DNA of 7,337 nucleotides from Catenibacterium mitsuoka_A (GTDB taxonomy: Bacteria > Bacillota_I > Bacilli_A > Erysipelotrichales > Coprobacillaceae). Within the stretch, counting starts at the first letter, position 1. Each line of letters begins with the position of its first letter. Shown here in pieces: positions 1 to 6,113 of this stretch. The notes beneath the pieces are model-generated. The model ran no database searches. It was not told the origin of the DNA and was given only the letters and a program-made list of their open reading frames with translations. The DNA is taken from the NCBI RefSeq assembly GCF_964259225.1, contig NZ_CAXVKN010000090.1; one strand, 5' to 3'. The translations under genes were made by a program, and so were the position numbers.

Positions 1-58
1 GACTGATAGTATATATCCTGAATATTTCTGCTCCACATTTCTCTTAAATCGTCACCTG

Positions 59-763
59 TTGATTATGGGTATTCAAATTAGTATTTCGTTTTTGATTTGT
101 TTATTTATATCTATGTTGTCAATAAAACCAACATATGCAATTGAGCCTTATGGCAAGTTTCAAGAATTAAAAATTGGTGATGAAAAAATCGCGTTGAGCA
201 CTAATATTTACGATAATTATGTAATATGTGAATCAATTAGTGAAAAAGGGGAAAATAATATATATGTTTTCAACAAAACGACCAAGACAGCTACTTTAAA
301 CGGTAGAAATATTAATTTGGTATTTTCACAATACAATGAAAATGAGGGAGATATCAGCAAATTACTAAAATCTTCAAGTCCCTATACTCCTGTATATGTT
401 TATACTAGAAATATTTCTTTCAAAAATGTTGTGAAAAGTGTGGGAGAAATTGCTACAGTAATTGGTGGAGTTATTGGGACGGCTTTATTAACTGGGCTTG
501 CATTACCGAGTATTGCAGGAGTAATTGGCAATTGGTCTAGTGCGGTTGGTTTAGGATCGCTAGCAGCTGGATATCTATGTTCAGGAAATTTTTCTTATAA
601 ATTATATCGAACAAAATCTCCCGTTAAATTTGGTGTTGCAACAAGTGCTCAGATTGCATATCGATATCAAGATAGTAAAGTGAATTTTAAGGTGAAGAAA
701 AAAACAATGTATCATAGTTATAATAAAGTGGGGTCATGGTGGTATGCAACTAAACCTGTATAA
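59..763 (+). CDS. Secreted protein with glycine-rich hydrophobic segment, possibly bacteriocin-like; 5' end uncertain
   Basis: I do not recognise the family with certainty. The N-terminus is a signal peptide: a hydrophobic core at residues 7-22 and a plausible cleavage site after Thr-Tyr-Ala at 25-27. The mature protein is about 207 residues: a polar domain (28-120), a glycine-rich hydrophobic stretch (about 124-174, with GGVIG and GLGSLAAG motifs) and a basic, aromatic C-terminal tail ending in SWWYATKPV. The listed start is a TTG; an ATG lies at 65. Neither has a ribosome binding site, and the frame is open to the left edge, so the true start may lie outside the window. The next gene overlaps the 3' end by 20 bases. 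Size and layout recall large heat-labile bacteriocins such as the geobacillin 26 type, but this is inferred from architecture only. It is probably a real gene with unknown function. Confidence 0.7.
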   Translation: MIMGIQISISFLICLFISMLSIKPTYAIEPYGKFQELKIGDEKIALSTNIYDNYVICESISEKGENNIYVFNKTTKTATLNGRNINLVFSQYNENEGDISKLLKSSSPYTPVYVYTRNISFKNVVKSVGEIATVIGGVIGTALLTGLALPSIAGVIGNWSSAVGLGSLAAGYLCSGNFSYKLYRTKSPVKFGVATSAQIAYRYQDSKVNFKVKKKTMYHSYNKVGSWWYATKPV

Positions 764-995
764 TATTTTGATTGTCTTATTGTTGATGTTAATTGATTTT
801 TGTCTTCAAAATAAGATTAATGAAAAAGGAAATGTATTTCTATATATAAATAAAAGCAAATTAAGATATCCGATACTTGCACTATTTGCGTCTTTATTTA
901 TATTTTTCATTCTAAAGAAACAGTATCTATCAATTCTATGTCTTCTTTATGTATTACGAATAGGAGACAAATTGATTTACTTATATAAGAAATGA
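744..995 (+). CDS. Small membrane protein overlapping the secreted protein gene
   Basis: This is an 83-residue protein of unrecognised family. It has two or three predicted membrane segments, at about residues 5-21, 43-57 and 59-73, with Lys/Asn-rich loops between them and a basic C-terminus (Tyr-Lys-Lys). The ATG lies inside the upstream gene, 20 bases before that gene's end in another frame, which suggests translational coupling. A GTGGGG stretch at 728-733 is a weak candidate ribosome binding site about ten bases upstream. A strong terminator begins ten bases after the stop codon, so the two genes form a closed unit. Small multi-pass proteins encoded directly after a secreted antimicrobial often give self-immunity. 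That role is inferred from context only; a secretion accessory or unrelated membrane peptide is equally possible. Confidence 0.6.
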   Translation: MQLNLYNILIVLLLMLIDFCLQNKINEKGNVFLYINKSKLRYPILALFASLFIFFILKKQYLSILCLLYVLRIGDKLIYLYKK

Positions 996-1004
996 TATTT
1001 AGAG

Positions 1005-1052
1005 GCTCTAACATATATGATAGGTAAAACTATATTATTGTTAGAGTTTTTT
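1005..1052 (+). terminator. Intrinsic terminator after the secreted/membrane protein pair
   Basis: The eight-base arm CTCTAACA (1006-1013) pairs perfectly with TGTTAGAG (1039-1046) and is followed by six T residues (1047-1052). Inside the 25-base loop, ATAG (1020-1023) and CTAT (1030-1033) can form an inner stem. It ends the transcript of the two preceding genes. Confidence 0.75.
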
Positions 1053-1348
1053 GCTATACAATTTATTTTGAATAAAAAGAATGTGATATCAAGAGGTAAA
1101 TATTATTGGAGAATCACAAATAAATCATTTATTAAAGAAATTTCTGATTCGATTCCTCTCGATTTCATTCGATGAAAAGAGTGTCTATAAGTTTAAAGGG
1201 ACATATGACATTGTTCATGAAGTCTTCATACTTGACTGCAGAGAGAAAACTAAATAGATAGTTTGATAGTGTGGTCATGTGCTGTAGTTGCATGTATTGT
1301 GGTAGAAATACTCACAGTATCACTAGTAATGGTCTGGTTTTGTTATGT
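1053..1348. other. Intergenic stretch with short, possibly decayed open frames
   Basis: No convincing gene is present. On the plus strand one frame is open from 1050 to a TGA at 1173-1175; from a TTG at 1068 it would read 35 residues including NVISRGKYYWRITNKSF. A second frame is open from 1087 to a TAG at 1255-1257, without a good start, and contains SVYKFKGTYDIVHEVF and LDCREKTK, which look protein-like. The two frames overlap, as a frameshifted remnant of one gene would. I cannot assign a family, and neither has a ribosome binding site. The rest, to the hairpin at 1349, shows nothing I can interpret. Confidence 0.25.
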
Positions 1349-1380
1349 AAAAATAGCCATGCAATATCGCATGGCTTTTT
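1349..1380 (-). terminator. Terminator of the repressor/zinc-ribbon operon, possibly bidirectional
   Basis: The perfect eight-base stem AGCCATGC (1355-1362) pairs with GCATGGCT (1369-1376) around the six-base loop AATATC. Read on the minus strand it is followed by an A and then five T residues, just after the stop of the zinc-ribbon gene. The plus strand also has five T residues after the stem (1376-1380), so it could act in both directions and stop transcripts coming from the left. Confidence 0.78.
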
Positions 1381-1382
1381 AA

Positions 1383-1664
1383 TCATTTGAAGATATCCTT
1401 TATCTTACTACCAACAGGTTTATAATTAAGCAATTTCTTGATTTCTTCCTTGTCTAAGTATTCTTCAATATAACCACAATTCTCACAAATATAGAAAGTC
1501 TTCTTTGCGGTATTTCCCTCTTTGAATATAGCGAAAACTTGCGAAGGCTTATTAATATGATTCGTTATTTGAGAAATATTACCACCACCATTTTCATGGA
1601 GCTGATCTTTAATAATAATAATTTTATCGTGATTACATTTTGGGCAGATTCCAGTCTTTTTCAT
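1383..1664 (-). CDS. Small zinc-ribbon protein co-transcribed with the repressor
   Basis: This 93-residue protein has two CxxC pairs, CPKC at residues 7-10 and CENC at 60-63, the layout of a four-cysteine zinc ribbon whose two knuckles are separated by about 50 residues. The insert has a glycine cluster (26-28) and the C-terminal third is rich in Lys and Glu. It probably binds one zinc ion in the cytosol; no signal peptide or membrane segment is visible. Its AGGAG ribosome binding site (plus-strand 1673-1677) touches the stop codon of the upstream repressor gene, with only 12 bases between the genes, so the two are surely co-transcribed. A hairpin terminator follows its stop. Similar small zinc-ribbon proteins occur widely in Bacillota, generally without known function. 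A link to lactose use is not shown by the sequence. Confidence 0.8.
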   Translation of the reverse strand: MKKTGICPKCNHDKIIIIKDQLHENGGGNISQITNHINKPSQVFAIFKEGNTAKKTFYICENCGYIEEYLDKEEIKKLLNYKPVGSKIKDIFK

Positions 1665-1676
1665 AGTAAGATCTCC

Positions 1677-2432
1677 TTATACCGTTACAATAGTTGTATA
1701 TTCTTTATAGTGTTTTAACACATCTGGATCAATTTCATTATCAGTAATGACTGCATCAAAGTTAAATAAATCATAGAAGATATAAAAGTCAGAACGATTA
1801 AACTTAGTAGAATCTACAAGTAAATATCTATTCTTCGCATTATCTAAAGGTATTCCCTGTGATTCTCCTTCTTCTAACGAATAAGTTGTAATACCACTAT
1901 TAAAGATACCATTACATCCAATAAAGGCTTTTGTATATCTTAATTTACTTAATACCATATTTGTGATTGGACCTACAAAGGTATTTGTATTACTACGATA
2001 TTCTCCACCTGTTAACATTACATCAGTAGGAGTATGACCACTCAAGATATTAAATACGGCAAGAGAATTCGTAACTACTCTAATATTACGACCACATAAC
2101 TGTTCAGCTAATAACTGAATAGTAGTACCAGGACCTAAGAATATAGTTTCTCCTTCTTGAATAAGACTTGCTGCTTTATGCGCAATTCTTGTTTTTTCTT
2201 CTATCTGTACAGAAGACTTTTCTAAATGAGAACGTTCATGATCCATACTAAAAGATAAACTCTGTGCACCACCGTGTACTCTTAATAACTTACCAGATTT
2301 CTCTAATTCATCTAAATCTCTTCTTGCAGTCATATCAGAGACTTCTAATTGTTCCATAATTTCATTGATAGAAATAATACCTTTTTGATTGACCATCTGT
2401 GTAATTCTTACAAGACGTTCCTTCTTTAACAT
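1677..2432 (-). CDS. lacR: DeoR-family transcriptional repressor of the lactose PTS operon
   Basis: This 251-residue protein has the usual DeoR/LacR length. Residues 1-57 form the winged helix-turn-helix; the recognition helix VSDMTARRDLDEL at 31-43 and the GKLLRVHGGA wing at 47-56 match the family signature. The C-terminal sugar-phosphate sensor domain contains GPGTT (100-104), TNSLAVFN (121-128), TGGEYR (141-146), IGCNGI (171-176) and LLVDSTKF (204-211). Lys72 and Lys80 occupy positions reported, as I recall, to matter for inducer response in Lactococcus LacR. An AGGAGAG ribosome binding site (plus-strand 2440-2446) precedes the ATG by seven bases. It is divergent from lacFEG, the classic position for a local repressor. 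In characterised lactose systems the inducer is tagatose-6-phosphate or galactose-6-phosphate; here galactose-6-phosphate would suit, by inference. The DeoR call is very secure; lacR specificity rests mainly on context. Confidence 0.9.
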   Translation of the reverse strand: MLKKERLVRITQMVNQKGIISINEIMEQLEVSDMTARRDLDELEKSGKLLRVHGGAQSLSFSMDHERSHLEKSSVQIEEKTRIAHKAASLIQEGETIFLGPGTTIQLLAEQLCGRNIRVVTNSLAVFNILSGHTPTDVMLTGGEYRSNTNTFVGPITNMVLSKLRYTKAFIGCNGIFNSGITTYSLEEGESQGIPLDNAKNRYLLVDSTKFNRSDFYIFYDLFNFDAVITDNEIDPDVLKHYKEYTTIVTV

Positions 2433-2456
2433 GTTTTCACTCTCCTTGTCAGTGTC

Positions 2457-2485
2457 AGTATATCATTTGATGTGTTCGAAATCAA
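2457..2485 (-). promoter_or_regulatory. Predicted promoter of lacR
   Basis: On the minus strand the -35 box TTGATT (plus 2480-2485) and the -10 box TATACT (plus 2457-2462) are separated by 17 bases. Transcription would start near 2450, giving a leader of only about 18 bases that holds the ribosome binding site. A palindrome, GTGTT-N7-AACAC (2472-2488), overlaps the -35 box. The same spot also matches the cre consensus at 8 of 10 defined positions (2470-2484). Either could be a regulatory site. Confidence 0.6.
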
Positions 2486-2492
2486 CACGAAG

Positions 2493-2513
2493 CAAACAAA
2501 AACAAACAAACAC
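2493..2513. promoter_or_regulatory. Left operator-like array of AAACA repeats
   Basis: Four AAACA copies start at 2494, 2500, 2504 and 2508. The octamer CAAACAAA occurs at 2493-2500 and again ten bases later at 2503-2510, one helical turn apart. The array lies just upstream of the lacR -35 box and mirrors the TGTTT array at 2544-2584. It is a likely repressor (LacR) contact region; this is inferred from position and symmetry. Confidence 0.45.
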
Positions 2514-2543
2514 AATATGATCAATGCCAATAATTATCATTTA

Positions 2544-2584
2544 TGTTTGTAAATGTTTAATTATATGTTTTATTTTGTTTGTTT
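2544..2584. promoter_or_regulatory. Right operator-like array of TGTTT repeats
   Basis: TGTTT occurs at 2544, 2554, 2566, 2576 and 2580, so four copies are spaced 10, 12 and 10 bases apart on roughly one face of the helix. TTTGTTTG (2574-2581) is the reverse complement of the CAAACAAA octamer on the left side. The array ends four bases before the lacF -35 box, where a bound LacR would affect RNA polymerase. Pairing with the left array could allow a repression loop or joint control of both promoters. Confidence 0.5.
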
Positions 2585-2587
2585 CTG

Positions 2588-2616
2588 TTGACAAATGATA
2601 TGCATGCGGTTACAAT
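2588..2616 (+). promoter_or_regulatory. Promoter of the lacFEG operon
   Basis: A perfect -35 box TTGACA (2588-2593) and a -10 box TACAAT (2611-2616) are separated by an ideal 17-base spacer. The start would be near 2623, giving a leader of about 48 bases before the lacF ATG. A promoter this close to consensus would be strong when not repressed, which fits tight control by a repressor and catabolite repression. Confidence 0.85.
2600..2614 (+). promoter_or_regulatory. cre site for CcpA-type catabolite repression
   Basis: ATGCATGCGGTTACA matches the consensus WTGNAANCGNWNNCA at nine of its ten defined positions; the one mismatch is T at 2605. It covers the spacer and the first bases of the -10 box, a position where bound CcpA would block polymerase. 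A second sequence just downstream, TTGTAAACG at 2621-2629, matches the left half of the consensus perfectly but not the right half. Confidence 0.65.
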
Positions 2617-2670
2617 GTACTTGTAAACGAAAGAGGCCGATTCGTAAAGAAGAAAAAGGAGATTAATACA

Positions 2671-2976
2671 ATGACTAAAGAAGAAGTAAGTATGATTGGA
2701 TTTGAAATTGTAGCTTATTCAGGAGATGCAAGAAGTAAGCTACTACTTGCAGTAGAAAAAGCAAAACAAAAAGATTTTACAGAATGTGAAAAACTTATTA
2801 GTGAAGCGAATGACTGTTTGAACGATGCACATAAGTCTCAAACTGAACTATTGCAGTTAGAAGCTAGAGGCGAAAATATTGATATTGGGTTTATTACAGT
2901 ACATGCTCAAGATCATTTAATGACTACAATCTTATTAAAAGATATTATTAATAATTTACTAGATATTTATAGATAA
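2671..2976 (+). CDS. lacF: Lactose-specific PTS component EIIA
   Basis: This cytosolic phosphocarrier takes phosphate from HPr and passes it to the EIIB domain of LacE. Its 101 residues match the usual size of the PTS lactose/cellobiose IIA family, an all-helical protein that forms trimers. The conserved motif VHAQDHLMT places the phosphorylated histidine at His78, with Asp81 and His82 beside it, the same numbering as in the Staphylococcus aureus EIIA-Lac. The N-terminal EIVAYSGDARSKLL and the SEAN segment (44-47) are also typical. The AAGGAGA ribosome binding site (2656-2662) lies eight bases before the ATG. It is the first gene of the operon, 12 bases ahead of lacE. Cellobiose or other beta-glucoside EIIA proteins look alike; the lactose call rests on the adjoining lacE and lacG. 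Confidence 0.93.
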   Translation: MTKEEVSMIGFEIVAYSGDARSKLLLAVEKAKQKDFTECEKLISEANDCLNDAHKSQTELLQLEARGENIDIGFITVHAQDHLMTTILLKDIINNLLDIYR

Positions 2977-2988
2977 TGGGGTGAAATA

Positions 2989-4638
2989 ATGGAGGCATTA
3001 ATTGGAAAAATCGAGAAGGCTAAGCCGTTTTTCGAAAAAGTATCAAGAAATAAATATTTAAAAGCAATCCGTGATGGATTTATGTCAGCAATGCCTGTAG
3101 TATTATTCTCAAGTATATTCATGTTGATTGCTTATGTTCCTAACATTTTTAAATTTTATTGGCCAAAAGAAATTGAGGCTATGATTTTAAAACCTTATAA
3201 CTATTCAATGGGGTTACTTGCTGTTCTTGTAGCAGGAACAACTGCAAAGAATCTTTGTGATAGTTTCAACAGAGACATGCCAGTTAATAGACAGATCAAT
3301 AATATTTCTACACTAATGGCTGGTATCGTAGGGTTCTTAGTTGTAGGCGTTGATTCTATCAAAGGTGGATTTGCAAGTGGTTATATGGGCTCTAAGGGTC
3401 TTTTAACAGCATTCTTAGTTGCTTTCTTTGTTTGTAATGTTTATAGATTCTGTGTAAAGAGAAACATAACTATTCATATGCCTGAAGAAGTACCACCAAA
3501 TATTTCTCAGACATTCGCAGATGTTATTCCTTTCGCTATTTCTATCTTATTATTGGCACTATTTGATATAGCTTTCAGAAATGCAGCAGGTATGTGTTTT
3601 GCTCAGGCAGTTATTGAATTCTTCCAGCCACTATTCACTGCGGCTGATGGATATCTAGGTTTAGCAGTTATCTATGGTGCTATGTCATTATTCTGGTTTG
3701 TAGGTATTCAGGGACCTTCTATTGTTGAACCAGCAGTATCAGCAATTTATTATGTAAACATCGCAAATAACTTAGAATTATTCCAGGCTGGCAAACATGC
3801 AGCTAATATCTTGACTCCAGGTTGTCAGCAGTTTGTTGCAACACTTGGTGGTACTGGTGCAACTTTAGTAGTAACACTTATGTTTGCTTTCATGGCTAAA
3901 TCAAAAGAATTAAAGGCAGTTGGTAAGGCAAGTTCTATTCCAGTATTATTTGGTGTAAATGAACCAATCTTATTTGGTGCTCCATTAATCTTAAACCCAA
4001 TTTTCTTTATTCCATTTATCTTAGCTCCAATCTTAAATGTATGGATCTTTAAGTTATTCGTTGATGTTCTAAAGATGAACAGTTTTATGTATATTCTTCC
4101 TTGGACTACACCTGCTCCATTAGGTATTGTGCTTGGTTGTGGTATTACAGTATTATCAGTTTTATTTGCAGTATTAGTATTAGTGGTAGACTTCGTGGTA
4201 TATTATCCATTCTTCAAGGTATACGATAGAGAAAAATGTGCTGAAGAAGCAGAAAAAGAAGGGGTAATTGAAGCAGAAAAAGAAGAAGCAGCAGTCGAAG
4301 TTTCTTCAGATGTAGTCAATGAAAAGAGAATTTTAGTATTATGTGCCGGTGGAGGTACAAGTGGTTTATTAGCTAATGCTTTAGCTAAAGGTGCAAAAGA
4401 AAAAGGAATTTCTATTGTTACAGCAGCTGGATCATATGGTGCACATTATGATATGTTAAAGGACTATGATTTAGTTGTCTTAGCACCACAGGTAGCGAAC
4501 TACTATCAAGATTTGAAAAAAGATACTGATAGATTAGGTATCAAGTGTGTAGCTTGTGAAGGTAAAAAGTATATTGAATTAACTCGTAATCCTCAGAAGG
4601 CACTTGAATTTGTATTCTCAATTTTAGACGGAGAATAA
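2989..4638 (+). CDS. lacE: Lactose-specific PTS permease EIICB
   Basis: This membrane transporter imports lactose and phosphorylates it to lactose-6-phosphate. The EIIC domain fills residues 1 to about 412, with many hydrophobic segments (for example 33-50, 76-90, 108-122, 137-153, 178-195, 223-240, 287-302, 333-357, 378-404) and the lactose/cellobiose signature FGVNEPILFGAP at 321-332. Glu325 of that motif is the expected substrate-site residue. A charged Glu/Lys-rich linker (413-446) leads to the EIIB domain, whose P-loop LCAGGGTSG carries the phosphorylated Cys452. At 549 residues it is slightly shorter than other fused LacE proteins (about 560-570). The ribosome binding site GGGGTGA (2978-2984) sits between lacF and lacE. 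The fused C-B form, rather than separate celA and celB style proteins, supports lactose specificity. Confidence 0.94.
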   Translation: MEALIGKIEKAKPFFEKVSRNKYLKAIRDGFMSAMPVVLFSSIFMLIAYVPNIFKFYWPKEIEAMILKPYNYSMGLLAVLVAGTTAKNLCDSFNRDMPVNRQINNISTLMAGIVGFLVVGVDSIKGGFASGYMGSKGLLTAFLVAFFVCNVYRFCVKRNITIHMPEEVPPNISQTFADVIPFAISILLLALFDIAFRNAAGMCFAQAVIEFFQPLFTAADGYLGLAVIYGAMSLFWFVGIQGPSIVEPAVSAIYYVNIANNLELFQAGKHAANILTPGCQQFVATLGGTGATLVVTLMFAFMAKSKELKAVGKASSIPVLFGVNEPILFGAPLILNPIFFIPFILAPILNVWIFKLFVDVLKMNSFMYILPWTTPAPLGIVLGCGITVLSVLFAVLVLVVDFVVYYPFFKVYDREKCAEEAEKEGVIEAEKEEAAVEVSSDVVNEKRILVLCAGGGTSGLLANALAKGAKEKGISIVTAAGSYGAHYDMLKDYDLVVLAPQVANYYQDLKKDTDRLGIKCVACEGKKYIELTRNPQKALEFVFSILDGE

Positions 4639-4644
4639 ACATAA

Positions 4645-4677
4645 AATACACATTAGGATTAATTCCTAGTGTGTATT
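4645..4677 (+). other. Intercistronic hairpin between lacE and lacG
   Basis: A 14-pair stem, 4645-4658 with 4664-4677, closes a five-base loop TTAAT. All pairs are Watson-Crick except one G-U. No T run follows, so it is not a normal terminator. In the RNA it would begin six bases after the lacE stop and end 19 bases before the lacG ribosome binding site. Such hairpins often stabilise the 3' end of the upstream message or mark a processing site, allowing unequal expression of permease and enzyme. Confidence 0.65.
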
Positions 4678-4710
4678 CAATTTATATAATAATTATAAAG
4701 GAGATTAATC

Positions 4711-6111
4711 ATGAAATTCAGTGAAGATTTTGTGTTTGGTGGCGCAACTGCTGCATACCAGTGTGAAGGTAGTACTAGAGCATATGGTAAAGGTAAAGTC
4801 GCATGGGATGACTATTTAGAAAAGCAGGGAAGATTCTCTGCTGATCCTGCGAGTGACTTCTATCATAAATATCCTGTAGATTTAAAACTATGTAAAGATT
4901 TCAGCATTAAGGCTATTAGAATTTCTATTGCATGGTCAAGAATTTTCCCAGAAGGAAAAGGAAAAATCAACCAGGAAGGTGTAGATTTTTATCATCGTGT
5001 ATTCCAGGAATGCCATAAGAATGGTGTAGAACCATATGTTACTTTACATCATTTTGATACTCCTGATGCGTTGCACAGCAGAGGTGATTTCTTAAATAGA
5101 GAAACAATTGATGCATTTGCGAAATATGCAGAATTCTGTTTTGAAGAATATAAAGATGAAGTTACTTATTGGTTTACTTTTAATGAAGTATGGCCAATTG
5201 CGACAAACCAATATATTGAAGGTACATTCCCACCTTGTATTACATATGATATTACTAAGGCAGTTCAGTCAATGCATGGAATGATGGTAGCACATGCAAA
5301 GGCAGTTTGTGCTTATAAAGCACACAACTATAAAGGATACATTGGAATTATTCACTCCCTAGAAACCAAGTATCCTTTAGACGAAAATGATCCAAAAGAT
5401 GTATATGCAGCTAAGAAAGAAGACGTTCTTGCTAATCAATTCTTGCTAGATGCTACATTCTTAGGTTATTATACAGATGAAACTCTTAATATCATCAATG
5501 AATTAGTTCATCTTAATAATGGTACTTTTGAATATGATCCAGCTGATATTGAAATTATGAAAAAAGCTGCAAAAGAAAATGATTACTTAGGTATGAACCA
5601 CTACCAGAGTCATTTCATTAAGGCATATGATGGTGAAAATGAAATCCACCATAATGGTACAGGTGAAAAAGGTACAAAGAAGTTCAAATTAAAAGGTGTT
5701 GGTGAAAGAGTATTTAAAGAAGGTATTCCAACTACTGACTGGGACTGGTTGATTTATCCTCAGGGAATGTATGATATGATTATGAGAATCAAGAAGCAGT
5801 ATCCTAATTATAAAGCTATTTATATCACAGAAAATGGTATGGGTTATAAGGATGACTTTAATAATGGTAATATTGATGATTCTCCAAGAATTGATTATAT
5901 CAAGCAGCATTTACAGTGGTTATTAAAGTCTATCGAAGATGGCGCAAATGTAAAAGGATATTTTGTTTGGTCATTAATGGATGTATTTTCTTGGTCTAAT
6001 GGTTATAATAAGAGATATGGATTATTCTACGTAGATTATAATACACAAGAAAGATATCCTAAAAAGTCAGCTTATTGGTATAAGAGCGTATCAGAAACGA
6101 AAGAGGTATAG
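4711..6111 (+). CDS. lacG: 6-phospho-beta-galactosidase (glycoside hydrolase family 1)
   Basis: This enzyme hydrolyses lactose-6-phosphate to glucose and galactose-6-phosphate in the cytosol. Its 466 residues match LacG enzymes (about 468). The GH1 N-terminal signature FVFGGATAAYQCEG lies at 7-20. The acid/base glutamate is Glu159 in TFNE and the nucleophile is Glu374 in ITENG. The phosphate-binding set is Ser427, Lys434 and Tyr436 in the segment 427-436, one residue off the Lactococcus numbering. Trp428 is the residue associated with 6-phospho-galactosides rather than 6-phospho-glucosides. The AAAGGAG ribosome binding site (4697-4703) lies seven bases before the ATG; the context AAAGGAGATTAAT is shared with the lacF leader. 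The HAD gene starts two bases after the stop codon. Confidence 0.94.
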   Translation: MKFSEDFVFGGATAAYQCEGSTRAYGKGKVAWDDYLEKQGRFSADPASDFYHKYPVDLKLCKDFSIKAIRISIAWSRIFPEGKGKINQEGVDFYHRVFQECHKNGVEPYVTLHHFDTPDALHSRGDFLNRETIDAFAKYAEFCFEEYKDEVTYWFTFNEVWPIATNQYIEGTFPPCITYDITKAVQSMHGMMVAHAKAVCAYKAHNYKGYIGIIHSLETKYPLDENDPKDVYAAKKEDVLANQFLLDATFLGYYTDETLNIINELVHLNNGTFEYDPADIEIMKKAAKENDYLGMNHYQSHFIKAYDGENEIHHNGTGEKGTKKFKLKGVGERVFKEGIPTTDWDWLIYPQGMYDMIMRIKKQYPNYKAIYITENGMGYKDDFNNGNIDDSPRIDYIKQHLQWLLKSIEDGANVKGYFVWSLMDVFSWSNGYNKRYGLFYVDYNTQERYPKKSAYWYKSVSETKEV

Positions 6112-6113
6112 TT

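Noticed and set aside
1165..1293. 42-residue open frame on the minus strand starting with ATG at 1293
   Set aside because: No ribosome binding site precedes it, no motif is recognisable, and it overlaps equally weak plus-strand frames.
2493..2584. Short repeats that could suggest a CRISPR-like or satellite array
   Set aside because: The repeated units are only five to eight bases, have no unique spacers of constant length, and sit between promoters, which fits operators better.
2617..2670. Riboswitch or antiterminator in the lacF leader
   Set aside because: The leader is only about 50 bases and shows no stable stem or terminator, so control is best explained by the operator arrays and cre.
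5689..5910. 73-codon open frame on the minus strand inside lacG
   Set aside because: It lies wholly inside the well-supported lacG coding sequence on the opposite strand, has Ile-rich low-complexity composition and no ribosome binding site.
4711..6111. 6-phospho-beta-glucosidase instead of 6-phospho-beta-galactosidase
   Set aside because: The length, the Trp428 position and the Ser427/Lys434/Tyr436 set match LacG, and the neighbours are a fused LacE-type permease and a galactokinase.
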